Assembly: GCA_020746835.1 (NCBI GenBank)
Contig: JAGPNK010000002.1
Coordinates: 2,790,001 to 2,854,000, forward strand
Source of the DNA: Stachybotrys elegans
Taxonomy: Eukaryota > Ascomycota > Sordariomycetes > Hypocreales > Stachybotryaceae
DNA length: 64,000 bases
Direction of reading: 5' to 3'
Notes under the pieces: generated by a model
What the model was told of the DNA's origin: nothing
Databases searched by the model: none
The model's input: only the letters and a program-made list of their open reading frames with translations
Shown: one piece after another, positions 1 to 11,164 of the stretch
Position numbering within the stretch: the stretch's first letter is position 1
Layout: every line of letters begins with the position of its first letter
Position numbers and translations under genes: made by a program

Positions 1-361
1 AAACTTAATTATGGATTGGTAGTGGAAATGAACTTCAACACCTCCTTGTACTCCATGGCGCCGCGGATTCAGGACGCTCAGCTCAGCTCAGCATCATCAC
101 GGCAGGCGAAACCCGCCGTCGAGACCCGCCCAAGACAGACCCCACCACGCCAGAATCGGCGGGGAGGAGAACCAGGAGGGAAGGTGGTGCCCCGCCTAAC
201 CCGGAAAATCCGTTGAAATCGAAAAAGGCTGCCGCTCCGAAAAACGATCCAACGTCCAACGTCACACTCGACAAGAGAAGGCTCTGAGCTTCCGCGCCGA
301 CACCCTTGTGCAGACCGACGTCCTACCCCGGCCTTTCTCGCCTGCCGAATTGTATACCACA
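1..361. other. Upstream spacer of the CBS-domain gene
   Basis: No gene is supported here. It is the 5' flank of the CBS-domain gene and includes a short direct repeat of GCTCA units near 79-92. Short open frames on both strands have no family resemblance. A gene entering from the left of the window cannot be excluded. Confidence 0.5.
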
Positions 362-927
362 ATGGCGGCCAAACCGTCCTTTGTCTCCAAGTGGTCGTCC
401 ATCTACCGCGGGGTAAGTGTCCGCCAATCATGCCTTTCTGCTGGCAAAGAAAGGCGCACATTCATCTCGCAGTCGCTGATGACATGTTGGGGCGGAAATA
501 GGCCACCGTCGAGGACCTCGACCCTCCCGCCGCGCTGTCGCTTAACCCCTCGGACGCCATCTCGCTGGCCCTGCTGTCCGCTTTTGAGCGCGACTACACG
601 CACCTGACGGTCGTCGACTCGGAGACGCGCGCGCTGCTCGGCTACATCTCCATACCGCACCTGCAAGCCCTCATTGACGGCGGCAAGGTGAAGCCCGAGG
701 ACCCCCTCAAGGCCGCCATGACGCGCTTCCAGCGCAAGGGCCGCACGTACACTGTCATCACGATGCAGACGCCCCTAGAGGAGCTCGAGGGCTTCTTCCG
801 CGGCGGCGTGCCCGAGGGACCTTGGAAGGAGGACTTTGCCGTCATCACCGACAACAACCGCCGATTTGTGCTGGGCGTGGCTACAGTGTCTGACCTCGAG
901 GAGTTTGTGAAGCGAAGGCCAGCATAA
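362..927 (+). CDS. CBS-domain pair protein
   Basis: Two exons, 362-412 and 502-927, joined in phase 0 across an 89-base intron (GTAAGT...ATAG), giving 158 residues. Residues about 25-80 form one CBS half ending LGYISIPHLQALI. Residues about 95-155 form the second, with YTVITMQTPLEELEGFF and FAVITDNNRRFVLGVATVSD. CBS pairs bind adenosyl ligands such as AMP, ATP or SAM and usually regulate a partner domain. Here the pair stands alone with a short N-terminal tail, so it is probably a small energy-sensing or adaptor protein in the cytosol. The start MAAKPSFVSKW was chosen because it is the only ATG that splices in frame to the first CBS strand. It is tail-to-tail with the next gene. The family call is firm; the partner and ligand are unknown. 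Confidence 0.85.
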
Positions 928-1348
928 AAAAAGAGGAGCAATAAAAATGGCAAAAGAGAAGAGGGAGGGAGGAAAATAAAAAGGGAATAGGTTATTCATG
1001 AGCTGCTTCAACACCAATTGCTCACTTCTCCCCATTCTACACATCACCGGAGTTCATCCTGGTCGGTCCATTAGCTGCCGGCATATCACTGATCATCATA
1101 GGGGGCGTTGCAGGTAGCGGTATGAAATTATTCATTTGCTATAAACTTATATGTGGGATGCCTCGGACTATCCAGCTCGGGATAGGCCGCTCTATAATCG
1201 AACTCGAGAGGGAAAGGACAGGAAAGGATGAAATGACAAGACAGGAAATTCCAACAAATCGACGATGCTGCGCTTCTATGACTAGGAAATCTGCATAAAA
1301 ACTGAGGAGGAGGAGGCGGAGGCGGGGAGTGTGGAGGGCAGAGGATGC
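928..1348. other. Convergent 3' spacer
   Basis: Shared 3' flank of two convergent genes. It holds an A-rich stretch (about 926-985) that suits polyadenylation of the CBS gene. No other feature was seen. Confidence 0.5.
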
Positions 1349-1975
1349 TTAGCCCTGGTAGTCGTAGACGAGGCGGATCTCAGCGCGCTTGCTGCCCTTC
1401 TTGACGAGGAGGTTGCGGCAGTAGCGGCGCTCGCCCTTGACGATCTGGAAGCCCCAGACCTGGGTGGCGGTCCAGCCAGACTTGACGTTCTGGGTCTCGT
1501 CGATGATGAGAGTCTTGCCCTCACCCTCCTTGAGCCAGCCCTTCTTGAGGAAGGCGTCGTCGAGCTCCTCGATGGAGGTGAAGCGGACGCGGGCGCGGAC
1601 GGTGCCGAAGAGCCAGTCGCTGCTCTCGCGCCAGGTGTCGTCGAGGCAGCGGTTCTCCTGGGAGCTGGAGAGGCCAGCGGCGGACATGAGGAGGTCGACG
1701 TGGGTGACGGGGTCGGTGGACTTGTTGGGGGCGCTGGGGGGAGCAATGTGCTGCTTGACGTCGATGTTGACGGTGGCGAGGCCGATGGTCTTGCGGAGGA
1801 CGAAGTTGATGCCCTGGAGGGAGAGACCGGAGTCGGAGGAGTCGGAGAGCGCCTTGCTCTGTGGGGGTGAGTGTTAGTGAGGACGAAGATGAAGGAGGTG
1901 AATCGAGTGAGTGAGACGTACCATGACCCACTTGCCGGAGAGGTCCTGGATGGTCTTGGAAGCGGGAGCAGCCAT
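1349..1975 (-). CDS. Small conserved fungal protein, lipocalin-like, function unknown
   Basis: Two exons on the minus strand, 1975-1922 and 1858-1349 (intron GTACGT...CACAG, 63 bases), giving 187 residues. It opens MAAPASKTIQDLSGKWVMSK and carries GLSLQGINFVLRKTIGLAT, a repeated-strand middle region, SGWTATQVWGFQIVKGERRY and a C-terminal EIRLVYDYQG. The opening 'L-x-G-K-W' plus alternating strands resembles a lipocalin/calycin fold, but that is inference. I recall similar fungal proteins being labelled LCCL-domain proteins and see no clear LCCL cysteine pattern here. There is no signal peptide or membrane segment, so a cytosolic binding protein is plausible. Codon use is extremely biased (TCC, CTC, GTC, AAG, GAG), and the gene has a TATA box and a CA-rich leader, both signs of very high expression. 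Confidence 0.85.
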
Positions 1976-4312
1976 TGTAAAGGTTGTTGGGTGTTTGTAG
2001 TGGAAGAGGTGGTTGTTAGAAGGGTGGTTCGAAAGCTATTGATAAGCGTTCGAAGTTGAGTGTTATATAAAGGTGAAGTGGGAAGAGATGTTGATGCCAA
2101 AGGCGTTTGTTGTTGAATGTGGATGGATGTGGATGTGGATGTGATTGTTGTGTGATGATGAGAAGAGAGAAGGACAGTATTAGGCAAGAATATCGGTCGT
2201 ATTATATACATGAAATACCCATCACGAAATATGATGAGGCTCGAAGCTCCCCTTTGCGCGTAAGGCTTGAGCCACCATGCTGGACTATCAAAAACCCGCC
2301 GACATGCCCGATGACGCCGTTGTGGGATCCTGCCTGTTGGACACGGCCCCAAGGTAAAAAACCACCAAAAGCGCAGAAGTGCTAAATCGGGGGGGGAGAG
2401 GGGACAGGAAGCCCGCCGAAGAAGAGCACCAGCCACTGTCCCCATGTCTACCTAGGCGATTGGCAGGTTGGCTAGAGAGAGTGAGACTGAGTAGGCTTGG
2501 GGTAGGTTGTTTTTCTCATGTCAGCCTCGATCCTCGGCGGAGCGCTTTGCGGGGGGGCCCGGCTGTCCGCCGTTGCAACGATGGATGCTCTCCCATCTCA
2601 GGGGGCGCAGTCCTTTCCTTCTTTCCCCTCCGTCCGTGCCATCATGGAATGAACAATAGGTAGGTCAACAGTGGAGGCGGAGGGGCTGAAGGCTTCCTGC
2701 TCTACTGACGGATCATACCGGCGAAAATTGCAAGTGCAGGCCCAAGGTCGGTCTCTGGGCTGAGCCGAGCTAGCATGAGGATTCTAAAACAAGCCCGGGG
2801 AATTTCTGGGCCATGGTTGTCGTCCAATGGCAGCAGCGCCCAATGCGCAGGTCTAAAAATACAACCAGCCATCATCCACATCGAATCACTTACTTGCCTT
2901 GCTGCTCGTTGATCCATCGAGAACCCCAGACCAGTTGCTAGATCCAATCGATGCCAATATGCCGTCTCCGTCTTCACTTTCCGTCGCCGCTGTTTCACCC
3001 TGCTGGCGGGTCGCACCTTAGTACTAACGCCTTCAGCCCAGATTGCTCGTCTACTACTACTTGATCCTAGGAGCTGTGCCGCTAAAAATACTCTCTGAGT
3101 AGGTCCCCACTTGCGCTTCTTCCTCGCTCCCAGAATCTTGCCTTTGAATCTATCAACAACCATTGTCGATCCAGATACTTTCATCTGTATCTGTAGTTTG
3201 GCCGTCGTCAATCTCCCATAGTGATCAACATCAGCATCTATCTCGTCTCGTGTCCTCTCGAACCCGATTCATATGTGCACACAGCAGATCAGTCATCTCC
3301 CCAGAACATCTCTTAGTCCTCAGATCCGATCGATGACCATCACCATCACCGCTGACCGGCAAGTGCTTGGCTCATCTTCCTGTCACTCTGGATTTACATC
3401 CCATCTCCATATCCTCCCTTGAGGCCCACAGTGTTTCTTCCCCTTGTCTCAGATCCTGCGTCTCGGCATTGGACCCTTACCTGCCGACCGTAAGCTCCGC
3501 GTAGCACCACAGGATCTGGGTTTGATGAGCTTCCAGACCCTATCATACACTGCAGTCGTCTCTAGTGCTTAGTCTGGCCCAGCTTCCCAAACCTTGCATG
3601 TCATGAAAGGTCGTTGGCCAATTCCTTCGCCAGGCTAAGGCGACCGCCGTCCATGGGTGTTACAATTTTACCTTCGGCAAGTAAATAGTCCTTCGTGTTG
3701 CAACCGATAGAAGTCGCCTCGTGCGCACGCTTCATACCTGCATCATGGCACCGCGAGGATTCGCTTCCAAGACTCAGCCCGACGACGAGCGGTGCAAACT
3801 ACAACGCCCAGCGCCGACGCCGGCTCACTGCGACGGGGTTCGACATTCGGCGTTTGTCAACTGGCATTGCGATCCTTGGTTGTACTTGGTTTATGCATCA
3901 AAATTTGGCATCATCAGCACCTGTCCTCCTCAACTAGTCGTACATCGAAAATACCCTCCTCCGCCCTCATATAGTCCGCCACAATGCACTTGAGTCCGCC
4001 TCCCTATGGTGCCAGGCGTTTGTTTGCGGTGGGGGGCGGTGGGGGGGGACCTCTGTCGCCCTTCTATTGTAGACGCGGCGAGTCATCTTGGAGCGTCGCG
4101 TGGCGAGCTGGAATCGTTTCCACGACCCGTGCCCATCAAGCTGAGTTGTCTTGCCTTTCCCTCTTTCCTCTCCTTTCGTTTCCTTTCCTTTATTTCTTTC
4201 CTTCTTTCTCCTTTCCTTGTATTTGCTTGTGCTTTCGTTTGAATTCATTGTCTTGATTCCTACCTTGCCCGTCCCTTCGCTCCCTCTTCACTTTGTACTC
4301 GCTGGCGCCTGC
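1976..4312. other. Long spacer between the small unknown gene and the SDR gene
   Basis: About 2.3 kb. The left 0.5 kb is the promoter of the minus-strand gene ending at 1975 and includes imperfect GGATGT repeats near 2119-2142. The right end is the 3' flank of the SDR gene, with CT- and T-rich tracts at 4140-4240. Open frames of up to 169 codons occur, but their codon use is unbiased and none resembles a family I know. No gene is called. Confidence 0.45.
2063..2070 (-). promoter_or_regulatory. TATA box of the small lipocalin-like gene
   Basis: The palindrome TTATATAA lies about 90 bases before the ATG at 1975. On the minus strand it is followed by a leader rich in CA and CAAC and ending ACAATGG. 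TATA plus a CA-rich leader is typical of strongly expressed filamentous-fungal genes. The role is inferred from position. Confidence 0.55.
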
Positions 4313-5628
4313 TCAAGGCCACCAGTTCATGCGCTTATAGCTTTCAATCACGTCCTCGACCAGCTCCTTGGTCAGCGTGGGCTTCTCATATTTGAAGTCC
4401 AACACCTCCTCTAACCGGCTGCCGTCCATGCTCAGGTCTGTATCTTTGAGGAGCTCCTTCTCCATAAAGGGCGTGAGCGGTCCGCACCGGGTGATGTTGG
4501 CCGTCTGGAGCAGGTCGGCCCAGGGCCCAAGCACCTCGTCGTTGACGTCGTCGACGACGCTCTCGAGGTTCAGCCGGGCAAATGTGCTGACTAGCTGGCC
4601 TTGGAATCCGGTCGGGATCTTGAAGATCTCGCCAATGATGTCGGCTATGGTGCCTTGCGTCGTAGCGCCCTTGTCCACAATGTTGAATATCGGTACGTTG
4701 CCCATCGTACTGCTATCCCACTTGGCTTTTCCGGCGTCGTACCAGGCAGCGATATCCCAGAGAGCACGAACAGCATCGTCGATGTGTACCGTGTTGGTTC
4801 GCAGGTCCTTTGTCCAAAGCCACTTCATCTCGCCCTCGATGTACTGGTATACCCTCGCCATGACCAGGGCGGTAGCGATCCATTGTGCCGCGTATGGGCC
4901 ATAGACGTGCGGGAGGCGCACTATGACGAGGTTAAGCCTACGCGAAAGGCCGCAGTTAGCATGCGTAGGAAAGGATGGACGAATAATAGTGAACCCCCCC
5001 CCCCCAGAGTGTAGAGGTTAAAAAGCCAATCTTACCCTTCGATCTTGGCTAGCTCCTCCTCAGCCTGCAGCTTGAAGACGGCAATCTTGTTCCAGGGTTT
5101 GAGCTTGTCGGTCTCCTTGCTGGGCGACGAGTCCGACTTGTAGACCATGCCGGTGCTGAGCTCGACAAAGACCTTGACGTTGCGCTTGGCAGCCTCCTGG
5201 CCTAGCGCGACGGCGAGTTTGAGGGAGCGCAGCTTGTAGACCTCGTCCTCCTGGGAATACCTCGTTTCCCCTCCGCAGTTGAAGACGTAGTCCCATGTCT
5301 TATCATCGTCTCGGGAGAATATTCGACTTAGAGCGTCTGCATTTCGGGCGCAACGCGAGCTGCCATGTCAGCGAGGGGATCCTCGAGCCGCGGCTGGAGG
5401 GGGGGCGAGGAGAAAAGTCTCACCGGGTCTGCTGGCATCAGCCTGCATGAACTTGTCCTGGGAGCATGCTTCGGAAAACTCGGGGGCCAAGCCAGCGAGC
5501 TGCGGGAGGACTTTGTCGACGAGGCGGAGTTCGGAGGCGAGGTTGTTCTTGTGGATGTGGAGGGCAAGGAAACGGCCGATGTATCCCATGCCCCCAATAA
5601 TCAACACCGACGGCTTCACATCAGCCAT
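4313..5628 (-). CDS. Atypical extended-SDR (NAD-dependent epimerase/dehydratase family) protein
   Basis: Three minus-strand exons, 5628-5424, 5336-5036 and 4937-4313, give 376 residues. The nucleotide-binding turn is GGMGYIGR at residues 12-19, followed by an acidic/Val-rich second strand. The central strand reads FVELSTGMVY (126-135) and the substrate-side strand ends RLPHVYGPY, all as in extended SDR enzymes of the epimerase family. Where those enzymes carry YxxxK, this protein has IAVFK (153-157): the lysine is kept but the tyrosine is isoleucine. NAD(P) binding therefore looks intact while classical SDR catalysis is doubtful. It may be a regulator or use another acid/base group. No signal peptide or membrane segment is visible. 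The start MADVKPSV was preferred to an in-frame ATG 25 codons upstream because it directly precedes the first beta strand. Intron 2 holds a run of 12 identical bases (4994-5005). Confidence 0.85.
4994..5005. repeat. Poly-C(12) tract inside an SDR intron
   Basis: Twelve consecutive C on the plus strand, that is G12 on the coding strand, within intron 2 of the SDR gene. It is prone to length error or slippage but does not touch the reading frame. Confidence 0.9.
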
Positions 5629-8600
5629 GTTGCTATCGTGGTGGCGCAAAAGGGCTTCTGCGGGTTGAGTCTGGCGGCTCAGGGGTTCTACTGTATTTAA
5701 CAATAATGATCTGTCGGAGGGGATGGTGGGGTACAGGTAAGGTAAGGTGGGCGGTGGTATAGTTGTACCCGTAGGCCAAAGGCGGGCATGGACGGTACGG
5801 TACTACTAACCTACTTGTACTAGGAGTGAGGCGGTAGGAGGTACTAAATGGCTCGCGACACACACACACAACTGCGGGACAGTCACGTTTCTCCTAGGCA
5901 CTGACTTAGTAATAACGCGCCTGCAAGACGACGATGCAGGAGAGGAAGAATAGGTGGTTCTGTTGGAGGGTTTCTTCTTGATGTTGTACATGCGTGAGGG
6001 TATGGAGGGGAGATATAAGTACTTGTCTACGAGTATAGCCATGTACTACTTATACATAGTACCTATTACTATTTGGTCTGCCAATGATTTTGTCGTACTA
6101 TTTGTTTACTTGCATCTCGGACACCATCTTTGTCTTGTTGATGAAAACACATGCTAAAATTAACCCCTCGCCGCTCTCGAGCCTGCATCTCGCAACTGTC
6201 GTCTTGTTTTCGTGACCCAGGACGTCGAGTCATCCGGGAAGGATTTCCTGAGCGGGGAATGAGGAGGGCAGGCAGCGAGCGCTAGGCTTTGGTCGGAGAC
6301 GGCGGGTTCGGCTCTTGGATACACGTCCCAGGGATGATCCCAGTACGGGCGATGATCGCTAGGCAGGGGAGGACGAAGTACGCATGTACGATGCTCTATT
6401 TGTGTCTTGGACGCAACATCACAGACGGCATCACAGACAAGGCAACATCACTCAATGGACTCCTTCTCCCCCCCCCCGTCTCGCCCTCGTGGCGTGGGAA
6501 TAGGTCAGCCAAGTCGACCACCAGTCAAAAAGATTGGATGGGGCCTGATCGGCAGTAAATAGGGTGCGCGCGCACGGCATGCCGCGGACGCCCGTCATGG
6601 CCATCGTGGGTCCTGTGCTTGCTGCAGCGGATCAGGGCAAGGCAAGGCAGCAAAGACAAGGGCCGCCCGCTGCACCCACGATGAGCGAATTAGAATGGAA
6701 GCGAGAAGCAGATGTTCATGGGCCATGGCGAGGGGAGGTGGAGCAGGAGGGAGCGATGTTACCCTGCCCAGCGCTTGTCTTCTTTTTTTTTTTTTTTTCC
6801 CCTCTCTCTCATTAGATACGTACCATGCCATGAGGAGAACCTATTGATATCTAGCAGCAGGCGGTGGATTCACCCGAGTGCCGGAAGTGTATGGGCCAAG
6901 CCAGCGGCGGGATTGTTGGAGGCGTGGAAGACGCTGCCAAGATGACCGGGGGAGAGGAGGGGTCGAAGATATTGATATTATGTATATCGGGACAGTGGAC
7001 AGTGGACAGGTGCGACAGTTGTGGGTTGCTACCGGTTGAAGGGCTGGTTCTGTCAATGATTGAAAGTGTGCAGATTTACTGCTGTGATGTTGCATCATTA
7101 TCAACACATGGGAAGTATTTGGCGTATGATGTTTGTACGGAGGCACCAACGATATTCAGCCATTAATCATTAAAATCTGTATTGAAAGTCTAGCATTCTC
7201 CATCCCCGAATACATTCAAGGGAGGGGAAAAAAGAAGAAAAGAAAAAAAGAAGAAGAAAAACCAACAACGCAGACACGCAATATTTCCTCTCCCTACCCA
7301 TCGCCAACCACTTTACAACAGACGACATCTCTTCCGGGTAGGCAGCGTATCGCCAACAAGTAGAGGAGCATGACCCCATCTCCTGGCTAGTTCTCCCGCA
7401 GTCCCGCCTCGGTAGCAGCGAGCATGGACCAGGGTTCCATCTGACCGAGTGAAGCCTGTCGTGCCCAGCGCTCACCGCATGCCGGCACATTCGTGACACA
7501 CTCATCTGTTCATCATTACTACAACCACCCGAAAAGCCAAACACGTTGTATGCGGTCGCCCTCATCGACCCTCCATAGCACTAGCCAGGCAACTAACTAA
7601 CTCTCTGCACAGCAGCACCAATGAGGGTTGCCTAGACCCCTCCTTTTCGAGTCAAACAATGGATGGCCAGGCCTCTTGCAAAACACAATAGTTACTTAAG
7701 TACCTATGCGAGTAAGTAAACGAACCCCACTGGGTGGTTGACCGCTGTTTTAGTCAAAACAACCCAACACATCCATCCACGATACGTCCATCAACCCACA
7801 ACGCAATCGACAGTTTCCAACGGATCATAATCATCAGCGGGCACGGGTGATAACCGCCCGTAGATCATGCCCCCCCTCCTCCCTTCCACCCTTGAAGGGG
7901 TTCACGTGGACATGAACATGATCGAACAGCCTCCACCCCGCTGCAGCAACCCCTTCTCTCTTCTTTGCCATAACCTTTACCGAGAATGCACACACGCATC
8001 ACATCCTTCCACCCCGAGTATCTATTCTTGACCAGTGCCTCCGGGATACGACAAAGCGCGCTCCCCTCCCCTCCAGCCATCGGCCAACAGGCCAAGCGCC
8101 CGCAAGCGCCGGCTGGCTATGCGACCTGCTCAATGAAGCCATCGGTACCCGTCGCCTCCATGGGTATATCCATCCCAACACCACCAGTCCTACCTAGTCC
8201 AATATGCACAATATGCACGTCATCTGCAAGCCGAACCACCCCCCTCCCGCATGCATTCAGTAGACATATCCGACACCTACCCTCTCTATCTCCCTTCCCC
8301 CCTCTCCCGCTCTATTATTACCACCGGTACGAGTACGAGCGCCCAGCCCAGGAACTTTTGCACACAACTGCTGTGTAGGGCCATTATACCTCAGATCTGC
8401 ACAGAGCGTACCCTCCCGTATGCAACTCCCATGGTGGTGAAAGCCTAGGCCAGGTTACATCGGCCGAAGCATCAAATAAAAACAAACCAAACATTGCCCA
8501 GTAAACAAGGTTACTGCTAGTGCATGCCTGAATCCTCACCATCCCAGACCAGCTCAAACACGACCTCGGCCTCGGTGTGGCCCAGCTAGGCGTTGTATGG

Positions 8601-9213
8601 GCGTTGCTGCAGTCAGCATACCAACAACGGTGACCAATACAAACCCAACTCTCAGGCCAGGTCGGCAGACGTATCTAGATGTTTATATTAGATGGGCTGC
8701 TTCCCAAAAGTCTGCCATTCGCCGTTCATTCTATGACACCTCGCCCCAAATCTCACTGCATGCCTCCGCGCACCCATGTGTCTCTTCGCACCCTGGCGGC
8801 TGATCAAATGCGTTGCGACGCTGTTGAGATGCAACGAAAGTAACAGAAATAGCTCTCCATGACACACAATAACAACAACACGTCGCGTGGCTTCTTCCTG
8901 CAGCTTTGTACACTTTGGTCTACGTATCTGCGTGGCGAGCGACCGCCTTCTGGGCCCTTTTGACCATGTTTGTGAGGCGGACTGCGTCGAGGCAGCCAAG
9001 CCCATCTTTCACCCCCCTCCCCTTTTCTTTTTGCTCCTACGAGATATGATGAATGCTGATCTTCATGGAAACCCCCCCCTGTGCTCCTGAATCATGCATC
9101 ACCGGAGAACAAACAATCAAACCCACAGAGAGGCACAGGCACAGACTATCAGAAAACCCCAGCTGATACCACGCTGCAAATGCCATTACGAACTTGTTTT
9201 TCTTCCCTCCCTC
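5629..9213. other. Long gene-poor spacer
   Basis: This 3.6 kb stretch is the 5' flank of the SDR gene and the 3' flank of the capping-protein gene. It holds a CA repeat (about 5858-5869), a T16 run and purine/pyrimidine tracts. No open frame has convincing codon bias or a recognisable domain. One short minus-strand stretch (8519-8589) has coding-like codons and is discussed as a finding. A non-coding RNA or a gene of very short exons cannot be ruled out. Confidence 0.4.
6783..6798. repeat. Poly-T(16) tract
   Basis: Sixteen T in a row followed by CCCCTCTCTCTC, within non-coding sequence. Confidence 0.9.
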
Positions 9214-10217
9214 TCACCTCTTCATGCTGCCGATAATCTCCCGCTGGGCCTCGCGGTCCCTCGCCCCTTCGCTCAGGCTGCCCACGCTGCGCAGGTCACC
9301 CACCACGTCCTTGGCCTTGCCAAAGTACACCTCCTGCAGCAGGTTGCGCATCTTGAGCTCCATGTCCTCCACCAGCTTGCCCACGTTGGCAATGTGGCTG
9401 TCGTCGTTGTCCACCGGCAGGTCCTGCTCCACCTGCCGCGTCATGTTGCCGCTCAGGTCCATGTCGCCCAGGCTGCCCGCCGCCGTCGACAGCGACAGGA
9501 TCACCGTCGACGTGAGCTTGTAGTGCGTGTTGCGGCCCCTCTCGATGGCCTCGAACACGTGGATCGAGTCCCAGATGCCCTCCGTCCCGCCGCCTGGGGT
9601 GGCGCCTGTTGTAGAAAAAAACACCCGTGATTAGCAAGCCTGCCCGCCGTGCCCGTAGAGGATTATGCTCATGCCGAGACAACTTACTCTTCTTCAACAA
9701 GACAACACCCGCGAACCCGTCGTCAAGGTTCCAGAAGTATACGCTGCTGACACCGCCCTCGTAGTACAGCTCTCGGTACACGTCGAAGGCCTCGTTGGCC
9801 TTGATCTCCATCTTGCGCACCCGCTCGCTCGGAATCGCACCCTCACCGGCCCCCTCGCTGCCGCCGGCGCCCACACCGCCCACACCGCTCTCATCCAGGG
9901 GAGGGTCGAACTGGTTGGACCATGGGGACCGGTAGCTGTCGCCGTCGCGGTTGTAGTCGCACAGCAGGTATTCGCGGCCCGTCTGCCGGCACCGCTTGAC
10001 CGTCAGCGGCTGATCCACCGACGACAGCAGATCCTCGGTCAGATCCGGTGCGAGAGCGATGATAGCATTGAGGTGCTCGGTCGTGTGCTTCGGGTTGAGG
10101 CGGCGGAGGAGGTCCCTATCCGTCACGAGCACGTCAGCTGCTGCATCAGACAGTACGCACGGGGTGTGTTTGGGTCATGGCTTACAGAGCAGAGTCGTAG
10201 GGGTCGACAGCTGCCAT
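9214..10217 (-). CDS. CAP2: F-actin-capping protein subunit beta
   Basis: Three minus-strand exons, 10217-10186, 10115-9688 and 9605-9214, give 283 residues, the usual length of the family. The N-terminus reads [11 protein letters not shown], followed by ICLAP-like and DQPL segments, the conserved [19 protein letters not shown], and later [20 protein letters not shown] and a [12 protein letters not shown] strand. CapZ beta pairs with the alpha subunit to cap barbed ends of actin filaments at cortical patches and in endocytosis. The alpha subunit is not in this window. The first exon has only 32 coding bases (10 codons plus 2). A Gly/Ser-rich linker near residue 85-100 ([16 protein letters not shown]) looks lineage-specific. 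The identity is firm. Confidence 0.96.
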
Positions 10218-11164
10218 CTTGAAGGGCGGCCTCGTTGTTATCAAGATAGCCTTGTAATGGATTGGAATGTCGGGTGCGGGTTGATCCAAGGGTGAAGCCG
10301 AGCTCGTCTCTAAGCTGAGGTCAGTACGCAATGTAGATAGCGGGGTTGGCTATGCTGACCCCACCCGTCCGCGACTTCAGTCAGGTACGGAGCTTCTCCT
10401 GACTTTAGTGGCCCATCATATCATGGAAAACACGCTGGACCTTGAGCTCCAGCGCCGGATAATGATAAGCACCTTGTGGAATGCGAAGTCACGTCAGATG
10501 CTCCGTAGATAAGGAAAGCCATGATCGATATCTCTGTCCTCAACTCGCAATCTACCTAGCAATACGGATACCCTGAAAATAAAAGAAGAAGAAAAGAAGG
10601 AAAGAAAGAAATAAGATGTATATGTGCATGCACACACTGCGTTTCGCAAAAAAACAAACAAACTCACAACTGCTTCACTGCTCAGACTCCCCTCAGCCCT
10701 CCTCTTCAGTTGCTCCCTCACGAAGACAACCGTACATACAATTCAAGCCCAATCAAGCCCAATCAAGCCCTGTAGACCTGGTATACAAATCGCCCTAACG
10801 CCTCGCCCAATAACACCCTGGATCCTTCACCCATGCGTCCCCGGGTGCGACCGTATTCCCTCCTCGTTTTGATTATTCCCTTCTTCCTCCAATAGTTGAT
10901 ATTCGTTCGACTCGCAATACCGAGGTTCGTCGCAAACGATACAGGCGTCTCACATCACATCTTTGGCGGTGATCTCGGTTCGCAGTCGCTCGTGGCCCGA
11001 AGCCTGCGTTGCAATACTGCAGGGTTTCGTCGCGGGGGAGGAGAAAAGCAAAAGAAGTGATTTCTCCTTTCTGGCGTCGGCCATGCCCTTCTCTGAAATT
11101 GGCTGCCCTTTGATGTGCCCGGCAAGGCTCGGCCTAAGCGGAGTCAAGTTTGCACCTGATTACC
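10218..11164. other. Spacer between CAP2 and the BAH-PHD gene
   Basis: This is the promoter side of CAP2 and the 3' flank of the BAH-PHD gene. It includes a short tandem repeat with unit CCCAATCAAG at about 10745-10768. No gene is seen. Confidence 0.5.

Noticed and set aside
1282..2445. A 387-codon minus-strand open frame
   Set aside because: It runs through both exons and the intron of the small lipocalin-like gene in another frame; Ser/Thr/Pro/Arg-rich shadow sequence.
2702..3211. A 169-codon minus-strand open frame
   Set aside because: Unbiased codons, no recognisable motif, no splice partners.
7170..7565. A 131-codon minus-strand frame ending in a hydrophobic Phe/Leu run
   Set aside because: The hydrophobic part is the complement of an A/G-rich tract, not a convincing membrane helix.
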